Source: Roseiflexus sp034432635 (GTDB taxonomy: Bacteria > Chloroflexota > Chloroflexia > Chloroflexales > Roseiflexaceae). From it: 64,000 nt of DNA. The notes beneath the pieces are model-generated. The model saw only the letters and a program-made list of their open reading frames with translations, made no database searches and was not told the origin of the DNA. The stretch is taken from positions 1 through 64,000 of the forward strand of contig DAOUBK010000052.1 in NCBI GenBank assembly GCA_034432635.1, read 5' to 3'. Both the position numbers and the translations under genes were made by a program. This document shows positions 33,960 to 42,798 of this stretch, one piece after another. Every line of letters begins with the position of its first letter. Position 1 is the first letter of the stretch.

Positions 33960-36497
33960 CTACACCATCTCACGATCGAGGATTGCGGTTGCCTCCGCCG
34001 GTTCGAGCGCACGCGCAAACAGCCATCCCTGTCCATACGCGCATGACATCGAGCGAAGGCGGATCAACTGCTCCTCGGTTTCGGTGCCTTCGGCGATGAC
34101 CGCCATGCCCAGTGAACGCGCCAGCGATATGATAGAACGGACAATTTCAGTGTTCTCGTGGCTGCGATGGATCTGACTGACGAAGGAGCGATCGATTTTA
34201 ATCGTTGCTATCGGGAAGCGGTGGAGATAACTGAGTGACGAATAGCCGGTGCCAAAGTCGTCGATGCAGATCTGCACCTCCAGCGTGCGCAGCTGCTGTA
34301 ACACCCGACCGGCGGCATCCCCGTGTTCGATGATCGCCGTCTCGGTGATTTCGAGGCGTAACGCATCAGCGTCGAGGCGGTATTCTTCGATCAGCGCCGC
34401 GGTGCGATGAACCAGATCAGGATCGGCAATCTGTCGTGGCGACAGGTTGATGTTCATCGCCAGTGGTCGTTCGGGATGCCGCTGTTTCCACTCGCTCAGC
34501 TGGCGACATGCCTCACGCAGTACCATCTGACCGATTGTCACGATCAATCCCGTCTCCTCGGCAATAGCAATGAACTCGGCGGGGGTTACAATACCGCGTT
34601 GGGGGTGGCGCCATCGCAGGAGTGCCTCGAAGCCAACGGTTCGTTGCGTGCTGAGTTCGACGATTGGCTGGTAGACGACGAAGAACTCATTGCGTTCGAT
34701 GCCGTGACGCAGATCGGTCTCGATTTGCAGGCGGAGGCACGCGCGATCGTGCATAGTCGGATGAAAGGCCGCATAGCGCGCCCGCCCTTCCATTTTCGCG
34801 TGGTACATGGCGGTATCGGCTTCGCGCAGCACATCGGATGGCGAGTGGTAGCGCGTGGCGTCGCTGAGCGCAATCCCGATGCTGGCGCTGCTGAAAACCT
34901 CGTGACCGTTCAGATGAAACGGCTTCTCGAACAGTTGCAGGATGCGTTCGGCAACTTTCACCGCAGCGTGTGGCTCGCTCAGATCTTCGAGCAGCACGGC
35001 GAACTCATCACCACCGAGACGCGCCAGGGTATTGCCCAGTCGCAGGCATTGCTCAAGGCGACGGGCGATGGCGATCAGCAATCGATCACCAACGAGAGGT
35101 CCCAGGCTGTCGTTGATCAGTTTGAACCGGTCGAGATCGAGGATCAGAACGGCATACGGAAATGAAGCGCCGCGCCGGGCGCGCGCAATCACGTGCTCCA
35201 GGCAGTCGATGAAGCGCGCGCGGTTGACGAGACCGGTCAGGCTATCGTGGGAGGCATTGTGCCACAGACGCTGCTCCGCCAGTTTGCGATCGGTTATATC
35301 GGTTTGCGAACCGACAATATGCGTTGCATTCCCATCGACATCCCAGACCGCAATGCCGCGACAGTGCACCCAGCGGTAGGCGCCATCGTGGTGCAATATG
35401 CGATAGTCATACTCGAAACCGGCGATCAGCCGGCGCAGATAGGCGGTCAGGCGTACATCTAGTCCGTCACGATCATCGGGATGCACGCGGTCGAACCATT
35501 CTGAGGGATGGTTGCCGATTTCTCGATCCTGAAAGCCGAGCATCTCTTTCCAGCGTTGGGAGAAGGTCATCGTTCCGGTGCGCAGTTCCCATTCCCATAA
35601 ACCGTCGCTGGTTGCCTGCACGGTCAGTGCGTACCGTTCTTCGCTGGCGCGTAATGCCTCCGCCATCTGAAACGAAGCCGTAATATCGCGGAAGATCGCG
35701 AGTGCTCCGCTGATGTTGCCGTTGCTGTCATGCAGCGGACGGGCGGTGACCCTGATGCGGCGCACAGTGTCAGGATCGTCTGCAGCCAGCAGAAACTCGC
35801 TGCCATCGATCTCCTTGCCACAGAGAGCAGCGGCGAGCGGGAGTCGATCGGGTAGACACGGAACGCCATCCGTGTCATACAGTGCCGGTACGGTTGTCCG
35901 CGGCATCACATCGAATATACGGTCACCGAAGAGGGTATGCGCCGCACGATTGACATGCACCGGATTTCCTTCTTGATCGATCACGATCACTGCGTCGCCG
36001 AGACTATCCAGGATCGCATGGAGTGTAACCGTCTGTTGCTGGAGTGCGACGGTAGTGCGTTCGGCGATCCCTGCTTCGAGCGCCTGAAATTCGGCGGCGA
36101 TGCGGCGTTGCTCGCGCCACGCCTTGCGTTCAAGCAGGACGTCAATGCGCGCGCGCAACAATACACCGTTGAACGGTTTGAACAGATAGTCATCCGCGCC
36201 GAGTTCGATGCACCGCGCGATCAGATCAAGATCGCCAGCGCTGGCAATGACCGCCAGCGGTATGCCGTGAACCGTTGTATGCTGTTGGAGTCGTTGCAGC
36301 GTCTCGAACCCGCGCACATCCGGATCAGCAGCATCAAGGTCGAGCAGGATCAGATCGAACACCTGATGGGAAAGGTGCTCCAGCGCTTCTTTCCTGTCGG
36401 CGGCAACTGTCACCCGGCACCCCTGACTTTGCAGGAGGCGAATGAGCAATACCCGATTGTCATCATCGTCATCGATAACCAGAATGTGTGGCAGCAT
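33960..36497 (-). CDS. REC–PAS–PAS–GGDEF–EAL cyclic-di-GMP signalling protein
   Basis: 845 residues. An N-terminal receiver domain (ILVIDDDDDNRVLL, phospho-acceptor in DLILLDLDAAD, and FKPFNG) is followed by a coiled coil, two PAS domains (~165-280 and ~285-410), a GGDEF domain with the intact signature RLGGDEFAVLLEDL (~415-580), and an EAL domain (~590-845) with GFEALLRWRHP, NLSPRQIAD, TETAIIEH, IDDFGTGYSSLSYL and AEGTETEEQL. Both cyclase and phosphodiesterase signatures are intact, so the protein may make and/or degrade c-di-GMP. It is the third gene of the operon behind the hybrid kinase and CheY-like protein, and probably the output of that phosphorelay. Confidence 0.92.
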   Translation of the reverse strand: MLPHILVIDDDDDNRVLLIRLLQSQGCRVTVAADRKEALEHLSHQVFDLILLDLDAADPDVRGFETLQRLQQHTTVHGIPLAVIASAGDLDLIARCIELGADDYLFKPFNGVLLRARIDVLLERKAWREQRRIAAEFQALEAGIAERTTVALQQQTVTLHAILDSLGDAVIVIDQEGNPVHVNRAAHTLFGDRIFDVMPRTTVPALYDTDGVPCLPDRLPLAAALCGKEIDGSEFLLAADDPDTVRRIRVTARPLHDSNGNISGALAIFRDITASFQMAEALRASEERYALTVQATSDGLWEWELRTGTMTFSQRWKEMLGFQDREIGNHPSEWFDRVHPDDRDGLDVRLTAYLRRLIAGFEYDYRILHHDGAYRWVHCRGIAVWDVDGNATHIVGSQTDITDRKLAEQRLWHNASHDSLTGLVNRARFIDCLEHVIARARRGASFPYAVLILDLDRFKLINDSLGPLVGDRLLIAIARRLEQCLRLGNTLARLGGDEFAVLLEDLSEPHAAVKVAERILQLFEKPFHLNGHEVFSSASIGIALSDATRYHSPSDVLREADTAMYHAKMEGRARYAAFHPTMHDRACLRLQIETDLRHGIERNEFFVVYQPIVELSTQRTVGFEALLRWRHPQRGIVTPAEFIAIAEETGLIVTIGQMVLREACRQLSEWKQRHPERPLAMNINLSPRQIADPDLVHRTAALIEEYRLDADALRLEITETAIIEHGDAAGRVLQQLRTLEVQICIDDFGTGYSSLSYLHRFPIATIKIDRSFVSQIHRSHENTEIVRSIISLARSLGMAVIAEGTETEEQLIRLRSMSCAYGQGWLFARALEPAEATAILDREMV

Positions 36498-36559
36498 GAG
36501 TATTCGGGTTGTCTATGCTTCGCAATCATCTGCCGTCAGGGTCAGCACAGGCGACGTTT

Positions 36560-36952
36560 TCAGGAGGCGACTTCGCGCTGTTCATACGCCCTGGACAGGA
36601 GACGTGCAATCTTGTGGAGCAACCGGTCGAAATCGATCGGTTTGGCTTCGAAGTCGTCGCAACCGATGTTCATTGCGCGATACCGATCTTCGCTCAGGGC
36701 ATATGCCGTCAGCGCAATGATTGGAATGTGGCGCGTTTCAGGGCGCTTCTTGATCCGTTCGGTCGCCTGCCATCCATTCAGGATTGGCAATCCCATATCC
36801 ATGAGAATCAGATCGGGTGCAGCTTGGACTGATGCCAGCAATGCACGGACTCCATCTTCGGCGAACGCGGTTTCGTATCCAGCCATGCTCAACCGGCGCG
36901 TCAGCATATCGCGGATGGCGGCGTCATCTTCAACAATCAGAATACGTGGCAT
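36560..36952 (-). CDS. CheY-like single-domain response regulator
   Basis: 130 residues, a single receiver domain: ILIVEDDAAIRDML (acidic pair), phospho-acceptor Asp in DLILMDMGLPILNGW, IIALTAYAL, and the conserved Lys in FEAKPIDFD. It has no output domain and is likely a phosphorelay carrier. GGAGG is about ten bases upstream of the ATG at 36952 and inside the end of the kinase gene, five bases from its stop, so it is translationally linked to the kinase. A longer frame upstream (to 37054) is out of family. Confidence 0.9.
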   Translation of the reverse strand: MPRILIVEDDAAIRDMLTRRLSMAGYETAFAEDGVRALLASVQAAPDLILMDMGLPILNGWQATERIKKRPETRHIPIIALTAYALSEDRYRAMNIGCDDFEAKPIDFDRLLHKIARLLSRAYEQREVAS

Positions 36953-36956
36953 GTGC

Positions 36957-39900
36957 TTAGACCTCCAGGGGGGATAACTTCGTATACGTGGCAATTGCAG
37001 TGCGCATCGCGTGGACGAACTCTTGGCACTGAAAAGAACCTTTATGAAGAACACGGGTGACTGAGCGACAGAGGTTCTCGCGCTCAGCGGATGTCATGTC
37101 CAGAGCAGTGACAACGATAACCGGCGTCGAGCATCCCTTGGGGAACGCGCGCAAGGCTGCGATGAACTGCAAGCCATCAATACTAGGGATCATAAGGTCG
37201 AGCACGATAGCGTCCGGCATGGCGGTTGTGCAGTGTTCCAGCGCAGTCTGACCATCAGCCACGTCCGTGATGATCCAGCCTTTATGTTCGTGTTCGAGCG
37301 TGCGGCGCAGGTATTCACGCAGAGTGTCATCATCCTCAACGATCAATATCTGTCGCCTGTCATCTTCCATCGGTATGGGTTGTTTGTTGATCAGTTCACG
37401 AATGCGCTGCTCAAGGCGATCAAGGTCTGCCGGTTTGTGAACCATTTCGGCAGCTCCCAGCAGCATCCCGTGTTCTCTATCGTCTGCTATCGTCAGTAGT
37501 ATAACAGGGATTGCAGCGGTTTCGTTCGACGATTTCAACTCACGGAGCACCGTCCAGCCGTCCATCTCGGGCATCAGGATGTCCAGAATAATCAGGTCGG
37601 GCGTGAGCAGGCGCGCCAGTTCCAGCCCGCTCGTTCCGTCCGTAGCGGTCTCGATATGGAGATCGGGTCGTTCCAGCATACGCGGCAGCAGATCGCGCAC
37701 AGCCGGATCGTCGTCGATCAGCAGCACCAGGCGTCTGGCGTCCCCGATGGTTTCAGGGGCAGGCGGTGTGTCCGACAGGGACGCTGCATCGACCGGCGCC
37801 GGCTCGGAGGCGGTTGCAGGTGCAAGGTGTTCAGGAAGTGTTACAACAAATGTGGTTCCTGCACCCGGTTGGCTGGTGACGGCAATCTCATCGCCCAGCA
37901 GATGACACAGGTGACGGCACAGTGCCAGCCCCAGTCCAGTTCCTGCGTATTTGCGCGTTGTTGATGGGTCTGCCTGAGTAAACTCGCGGAACAGACCGGC
38001 AATCTGATCGGCGGTCATCCCGATACCGGTATCGCTGATGGTGAACACGATGTGTGCGGTGTGATCACCGGCACGCACCACGCGATCGATGGTGAGGGTC
38101 ACGGCGCCATCTTCGGTAAACTTGCATGCGTTGTGCAACAGGTTATACAGTATCTGCCGCACACGCACGTCATCGGAATACATCGTCTCGACGGCTGGAT
38201 CGAAGGTCAGGTTGAGTGCACTGTTTCGTTTCTGCGCAAATACGCGCATGCTGGCGATCACTTCCTCGGCGAGTGCACGCACCGAGAATTGCTCGTTGTG
38301 GATGTCCATCCGTCCGGCTTCGATTTTCGACAGATCGAGCAGGTCGTTGATAATGGAGAGCAGATGTTTGCCGGCATCCCGTACTCGTGCAATATCGCTT
38401 TCGACGCGATCAACTTCCCCATTGCGCACCGACAGAGCGATCAGGTCGGCGTACCCGATAATCGTCGTCAGCGGTGTACGCAGTTCGTGGCTCATATTCG
38501 CCAGGAAACGACTCTTGGTGCGGTTTGCCTCTTCCGCCCATTCTTTTGCCTGCCGTAGCGCCTCTTCGGTTTGTTTCCGCGCCGTGATGTTGTGGGCGAC
38601 GACGTGCCATACCGGTCAGTCTTCCATAAGGAACGGCGCTGCCACGAGTTCGAGGTAGATGCTCGTTCCATCGGCGAGCGTGAGTTCGCGTTCATAGCGT
38701 ATCGCGTCACCTTTGGTTTCCCGGTGCGGCGCCGGTGGCAGAAAGGGAGCGGCGTCGGCGCCGATCAACGATGACGGGTCGGTATGACCGGACAGACGCG
38801 CGCCTGCCGGGTTGGTGTAGATGATCCGTTCACCATCGTGGACGATGATCGCTTCGGGGGATATTTCGACCAGTTGCCGGTAACGTGCCTCGCTCTCCGC
38901 CAGACGTTGGGCTGCCTGTGCGATGTTGTCGAGCATCGCATTGATTGCCCTGCCGAGTTGGGCAACCTCATCGTTACCGGTCACGCTGAGGCGTGTCTGC
39001 ATATCGCTGGTGCGCCCGATCCGCCCTACCTGGAGGCTGAGTGCGATGATGCGCGACAGAACATTGCGCTCCAGCAGTACGAACATAACCGCAGTAAATA
39101 TACCGATGACCAGCAGCAGGGTCAGCATGTAGAAGCGCGAAGAGGACTGCCCGTACTGCACAATATCGCGCGGGACGTCGATGCGAAGCATGAGTCCCTC
39201 ACCGCCGCGCAGATCATCGATCTGTGCGTATGCGTATACACGGTCATCAGAAAATGATTGCGAGCGGACGATGATCGGCGTGTCAACGGTCATCAATCGG
39301 TACGCCAGATCGAAATCAGGTGCAGCAGCAATGTTCGCTATCGGCACGAACGAGATCGGGAAGCCGGCGAGATTGCTGAGGCGCTCCAGTTCACCGTCGT
39401 TGAAGTCGCGTCCCAGGATCAACACGCCGCGCGGCTCGCCCTCTCCTGTGCTGCGCAGGATGGGATGGGCAGCAATGAGCAGAGGTTTCCCATCCGCTAT
39501 CACCATGCCGCTTATCCCTTCGCGCTGCGATGCGGCGCTCAAAAACACTGCATTGTCGCCATCGAACGAAGCTAATTCCGTCAGCGTCGGCAGATCACGA
39601 CCGTCGTGCAGGTCGATGCGACGGGTGTAGACCGTTTCACCGGAAGAGGTTACGAACGCAACATACGATGCGCGAATGGCAAGTAGCGCGTCGGTGGTCA
39701 TATGGACATCGACATAACCGGGAATGTCGCGTTGTGCCATAAATTCATAGGTGGTATCCCACTTAGCGTAGTCTTTTGCATTGCCGTACAGCACATCGAT
39801 CTCGTTCTGCAGCGTTTTGAGCGTCTGCTGCATGACGCTGCGCGTGCTGCGCTCTTCGAGTTCGAGGAAACTGCGTCCAATGATGAACTCCGAAACGGTG

Positions 39901-39986
39901 ATCTGCAACGCCAGCAGAACCGCCAGTGCGACAGCAATGACCTTGAGCGTCGTAATGCGCAGGGTGTCAGTGTGGGCGGAGAACAC
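36957..39986 (-). pseudogene. Hybrid histidine kinase (CHASE4–HAMP–PAS–HisKA–HATPase–REC–REC) split by one in-frame TGA
   Basis: The frame runs 1010 codons and is broken by a single TGA at 38616-38618. The first half (39986-38616) has a membrane helix, a CHASE4-like sensor (DYAKWDTTYEF), a second helix, HAMP and PAS. The continuing frame reads WHVVAHNITARKQTEEALRQ, then FLANMSHELRTPLTT (H-box), a HATPase domain (NLLHNACKF, DTGIGM, GTGLGLALC) and two receivers (LLIDDDPAVRDLLPR and ILIVEDDDTLREYL). The sequence is conserved across the stop. Translation could restart only at an ATG (38495) inside the H-box. Either a recent nonsense mutation, a sequencing error, or readthrough. A GTG start at 39984 (reverse) follows AAGGA. 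Confidence 0.85.
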
Positions 39987-40198
39987 GGTCAGGCAATCCT
40001 TCTCTTCTCAATTACGTGCTGTCAATCACGCACTACAGTTTACCTGAGTATCATTACCAGTGCGAATTGGTTCAAACGAACGGTTTGTTCGATGCGGTAC
40101 CCTATCGTACTCTGCTGCCGATCGCCGGTGCGCCCGCAAGGAACGATGAATGTTACAATAAGAATGTAATACGACGATAATTGAATGCTCTGGTTGTA

Positions 40199-41419
40199 AT
40201 GATTACGTGTCAATCTGGAACGGATGTGCGCCACCTGTATATCCATATTCCGTTCTGCCATCGCCGCTGTGCATACTGTGATTTCAACACATATGCGAAT
40301 ATGGAAGACCGCATGGCGGCGTATGTAACGGCGCTTTGCACCGAACTGCGCTCATACGCGCCGCTGAACCGCTCCGTTGCCCCGCCGCTGCCCATGACAC
40401 CCGATCTTACCCGCGCAATGCTGCGCCCGACGATCTTTCTCGGCGGTGGAACACCCAGTATGCTGCCGGAAGGATTGATGGCGCAGACGCTGGCTGCCGC
40501 TGATGCGGTTGTGCCGCTAGACAATGCCGAGGTGACGGTTGAGTGCAATCCGGGAACGGTACTGGCGCGCGACTACCTGCGCACGCTGCGGGATCTGGGA
40601 GTAAACCGGATCAGTCTGGGAGTTCAGAGTCTCCACGATCCAACCCTGCGTATCCTGGGGCGCATTCACACCGCAGCTGAAGCATACGCCTCGTTCAACG
40701 ATGCGCGTGCTGCCGGGTTCGAGCGCATCAATCTGGATTTCATCTTTGGATTGCCGGGACAGACGGTGGCGCAGTGGGAGGCGACGCTGCGCGAGATCGT
40801 GACCTGGGGCGCGGATCATTTCGCTCTGTACGCGCTGATTCTGGAGGAACGCACGCCGCTCTATGCACAGGTGACCGGCGGGCGGGTCACACTTCCCGAC
40901 GATGATGCCACTGCGGTGATGTACGAATGCGCGCTGGAGTATTTTGCCGCTGCCGGATATGTGCAGTACGAAATCAGCAACTGGGCGCGCACCGATGATC
41001 CTTCGCTCCCCCTCCCGACGCATGCCTGTCACCATAACCTGGCATACTGGCTCAACGCCGATTATCTGGCAGCCGGCGCCGGGGCACACGGGCATCGCTA
41101 CCTGCAGCGGTATGTCAATGTGCCGGGGATCGCCGACTATATTGCGTGCGTGTCCGCCGGTGAGTCGCCGGTGGCGGAGATCACGACTCTGACGCCGCGC
41201 GACCTGGCGGCGGAGACAATGTTCATGGGGTTGCGTTTGAACGTGGGGGTGAGTGCAACCCATTTTCGTGATCGCTGCAGCGTGGAAATGGATGCCGTGT
41301 TTGGGACGGAACTGGCGGAACTGGCGGAACTGGGGTTGATTGACCGCGACGAACGTGGCGTGCGCCTGACCCATCGCGGACGGATGATCGGCAATCGGGT
41401 GTTCGAGCGGTTTGTGTGA
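40199..41419 (+). CDS. hemW: HemW-type radical SAM protein
   Basis: 406 residues. YIHIPFCHRRCAYCDF supplies the [4Fe-4S] ligands Cys20, Cys24 and Cys27 and the trailing Phe typical of HemW rather than HemN (which has Tyr). GGGTPSML, ECNPGT, GVQSLHDPTLRILGRIH and FGLPGQT follow, with ALYALILEERTPLY and QYEISNWAR. HemW is a heme chaperone in related bacteria; older annotations call it coproporphyrinogen III oxidase. It is intact. The ATG at 40199 is chosen; an upstream TTG at 40181 is an alternative. Confidence 0.93.
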   Translation: MITCQSGTDVRHLYIHIPFCHRRCAYCDFNTYANMEDRMAAYVTALCTELRSYAPLNRSVAPPLPMTPDLTRAMLRPTIFLGGGTPSMLPEGLMAQTLAAADAVVPLDNAEVTVECNPGTVLARDYLRTLRDLGVNRISLGVQSLHDPTLRILGRIHTAAEAYASFNDARAAGFERINLDFIFGLPGQTVAQWEATLREIVTWGADHFALYALILEERTPLYAQVTGGRVTLPDDDATAVMYECALEYFAAAGYVQYEISNWARTDDPSLPLPTHACHHNLAYWLNADYLAAGAGAHGHRYLQRYVNVPGIADYIACVSAGESPVAEITTLTPRDLAAETMFMGLRLNVGVSATHFRDRCSVEMDAVFGTELAELAELGLIDRDERGVRLTHRGRMIGNRVFERFV

Positions 41420-41460
41420 TGGGTGGCTGAGAAGATAGCAGGGTTTGCCGCTTCAAGGGC

Positions 41461-41754
41461 TAGAGGCTGGTATGGACTGTGGCGCCTGACCGGAGCGTCC
41501 TGCCGAGCGGGGCAAGCCAAGGCAGCGCCTTTGCCTGCCCGTTTCGCCTCTCCACACGGATCGCGCACACCGGCATGCACGGGTCGCATCCACTGACGTG
41601 CGGGCGCCGTGCTGACCCGCGCCGCCAATCATGAGCGCATCGGTTTGTCCCTGGCGCGTATCTGGAAGGGGCGACGCATGCGTTGCCCTTCCCCGTTTCC
41701 CCGACGCCCTCTGGCGCCGCGATTCGCGGCAGTACAGCGCACTGCGGTGAATGC
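41461..41754 (+). repeat. Dispersed repeat, copy B (inverted relative to copy A at 14971-15228)
   Basis: 294 bp beginning TAGAGGCTGG and ending CTGCGGTGAATGC. It matches copy A on the other strand apart from a ~46-bp block at about 41494-41540 absent from copy A. The same palindrome (GACGCATGCGTT) is present. It ends at the first codons of the cas10 relic. Confidence 0.88.
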
Positions 41755-42329
41755 TGGCAGGCGGCGATATTTCGGGTGTGCAGGAGTTCATCTACTCGAT
41801 ACCGGCTGCCGGAGCGACACGTCAATTGCGTGGGCGATCTTTCTACCTGCAACTGCTCACCGAAGCGTGTGCCCACCATCTGCTGCACGAGACGGGCATG
41901 CCGCTCTGCAATCTGCTGTATGCCGGCGGCGGACGCTGATATGTGCTGCTTCCCGGCGTCTACACCGACCGTCCTGGCGCCTGGCGGCGCGCTATCGGCG
42001 AGCGTCTGCTCGATGCGCACGGTGGTGCGCTCTATCTGGCGCTGGGCGGAGTGTGCTTCGCGCCGGAAGACTATACTGCGGAGACGTGGAGCGATCTGAG
42101 CCGCGCAATCGATGATGCCAAGCATCGTCGGTTTGCCGATCTCGACGATGAGCGCCTGGCTGCGCTGTTCGAGCCGGTTCAGCCGGAGCTGCCGCCCGAC
42201 GAAGCCGCTCTGTCTGAAGAGCCGTCCGACGCCATGAGCGAGTCGCTCAAAGACCTGGGGCGGCAGATGGCGCAGGCTGCGCTGCTGGCAGTGACGCCGA
42301 GCAAGCTGTCTGGTGGAAACGCAGTGTGA
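41751..42329 (+). pseudogene. cas10: Relic of cas10/csm1 (type III CRISPR–Cas) with in-frame TGA
   Basis: About 192 codons of the internal region of Cas10/Csm1. It starts GGDISGVQEFIYSIPAAGATRQLRGRSFYLQLL (read in pieces), the palm-domain signature of Csm1, and continues LCNLLYAGGGR, then TGA (41938-41940), then in the same frame YVLLPGVYTDRPGAWR, ALYLALGGVCF and ending SLKDLGRQMAQAALLAV. The HD nuclease domain, the GGDD palm and the zinc-finger cysteines are all absent. The first four bases are shared with dispersed repeat copy B. No other cas gene or CRISPR array is within the window. Confidence 0.85.
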
Positions 42330-42798
42330 AGCGCCCTGAATCCCTGCCAGGGGAGTGCAACCGGGAACAGGAGACAGGAACGCAGGGTATAGATCTGTGC
42401 CGCCGATATTCTCTAATTGCTGCGTAGCGTGCGGGAGAAGAGACAATCCAGCAGCCAAGGCAAGCCGGTTGCGCTATCAACGCACACCTGACACGCCCGC
42501 TTACGCTCCGCCAACCCTGCGGCCAGGCAAGCCGGTTGCGCGCTACGTTTTTATCGACCCTCTGAGTCGCAGCGGTGCAAACGGGCGCTGCGCCGCTGGT
42601 GCCGGCGAGCCGGTCACGCTACCTTTCTGTCAACTATTCGGTTATGTGTGTCGGCGCGCAGCCTGGTCTTCTCAACCCACGGTTCTCAGTTCTGCGCCGA
42701 AGCCCTTGCGATGAAGCCAGATGTGAGGGGTACACTGACCGCGCGCCCCTCGCAGGGACGGGGCAGCAGGAGAGATGTCGGGCAATAATGCAGATCAT
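42330..42798. other. Gene-free stretch with a short direct repeat
   Basis: No gene is visible. AGGCAAGCCGGTTGCGC occurs at about 42458 and again at 42525. The stretch is otherwise featureless. Confidence 0.4.

Noticed and set aside
38616..38618. Selenocysteine at the kinase TGA
   Set aside because: The surrounding PAS-to-kinase linker has no redox role and no SECIS-like hairpin was evident.
36957..41940. Reassignment of TGA to a sense codon
   Set aside because: Many genes in the window end in TGA at the expected place (for example mutS, thrH and both heptamer-terminated genes), so TGA is a normal stop here.
41460..42458. 332-codon minus-strand frame over the dispersed repeat and cas10 relic
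   Set aside because: The plus strand has clear Cas10 similarity; the minus frame has none and depends on the same GC-rich codon shadow.
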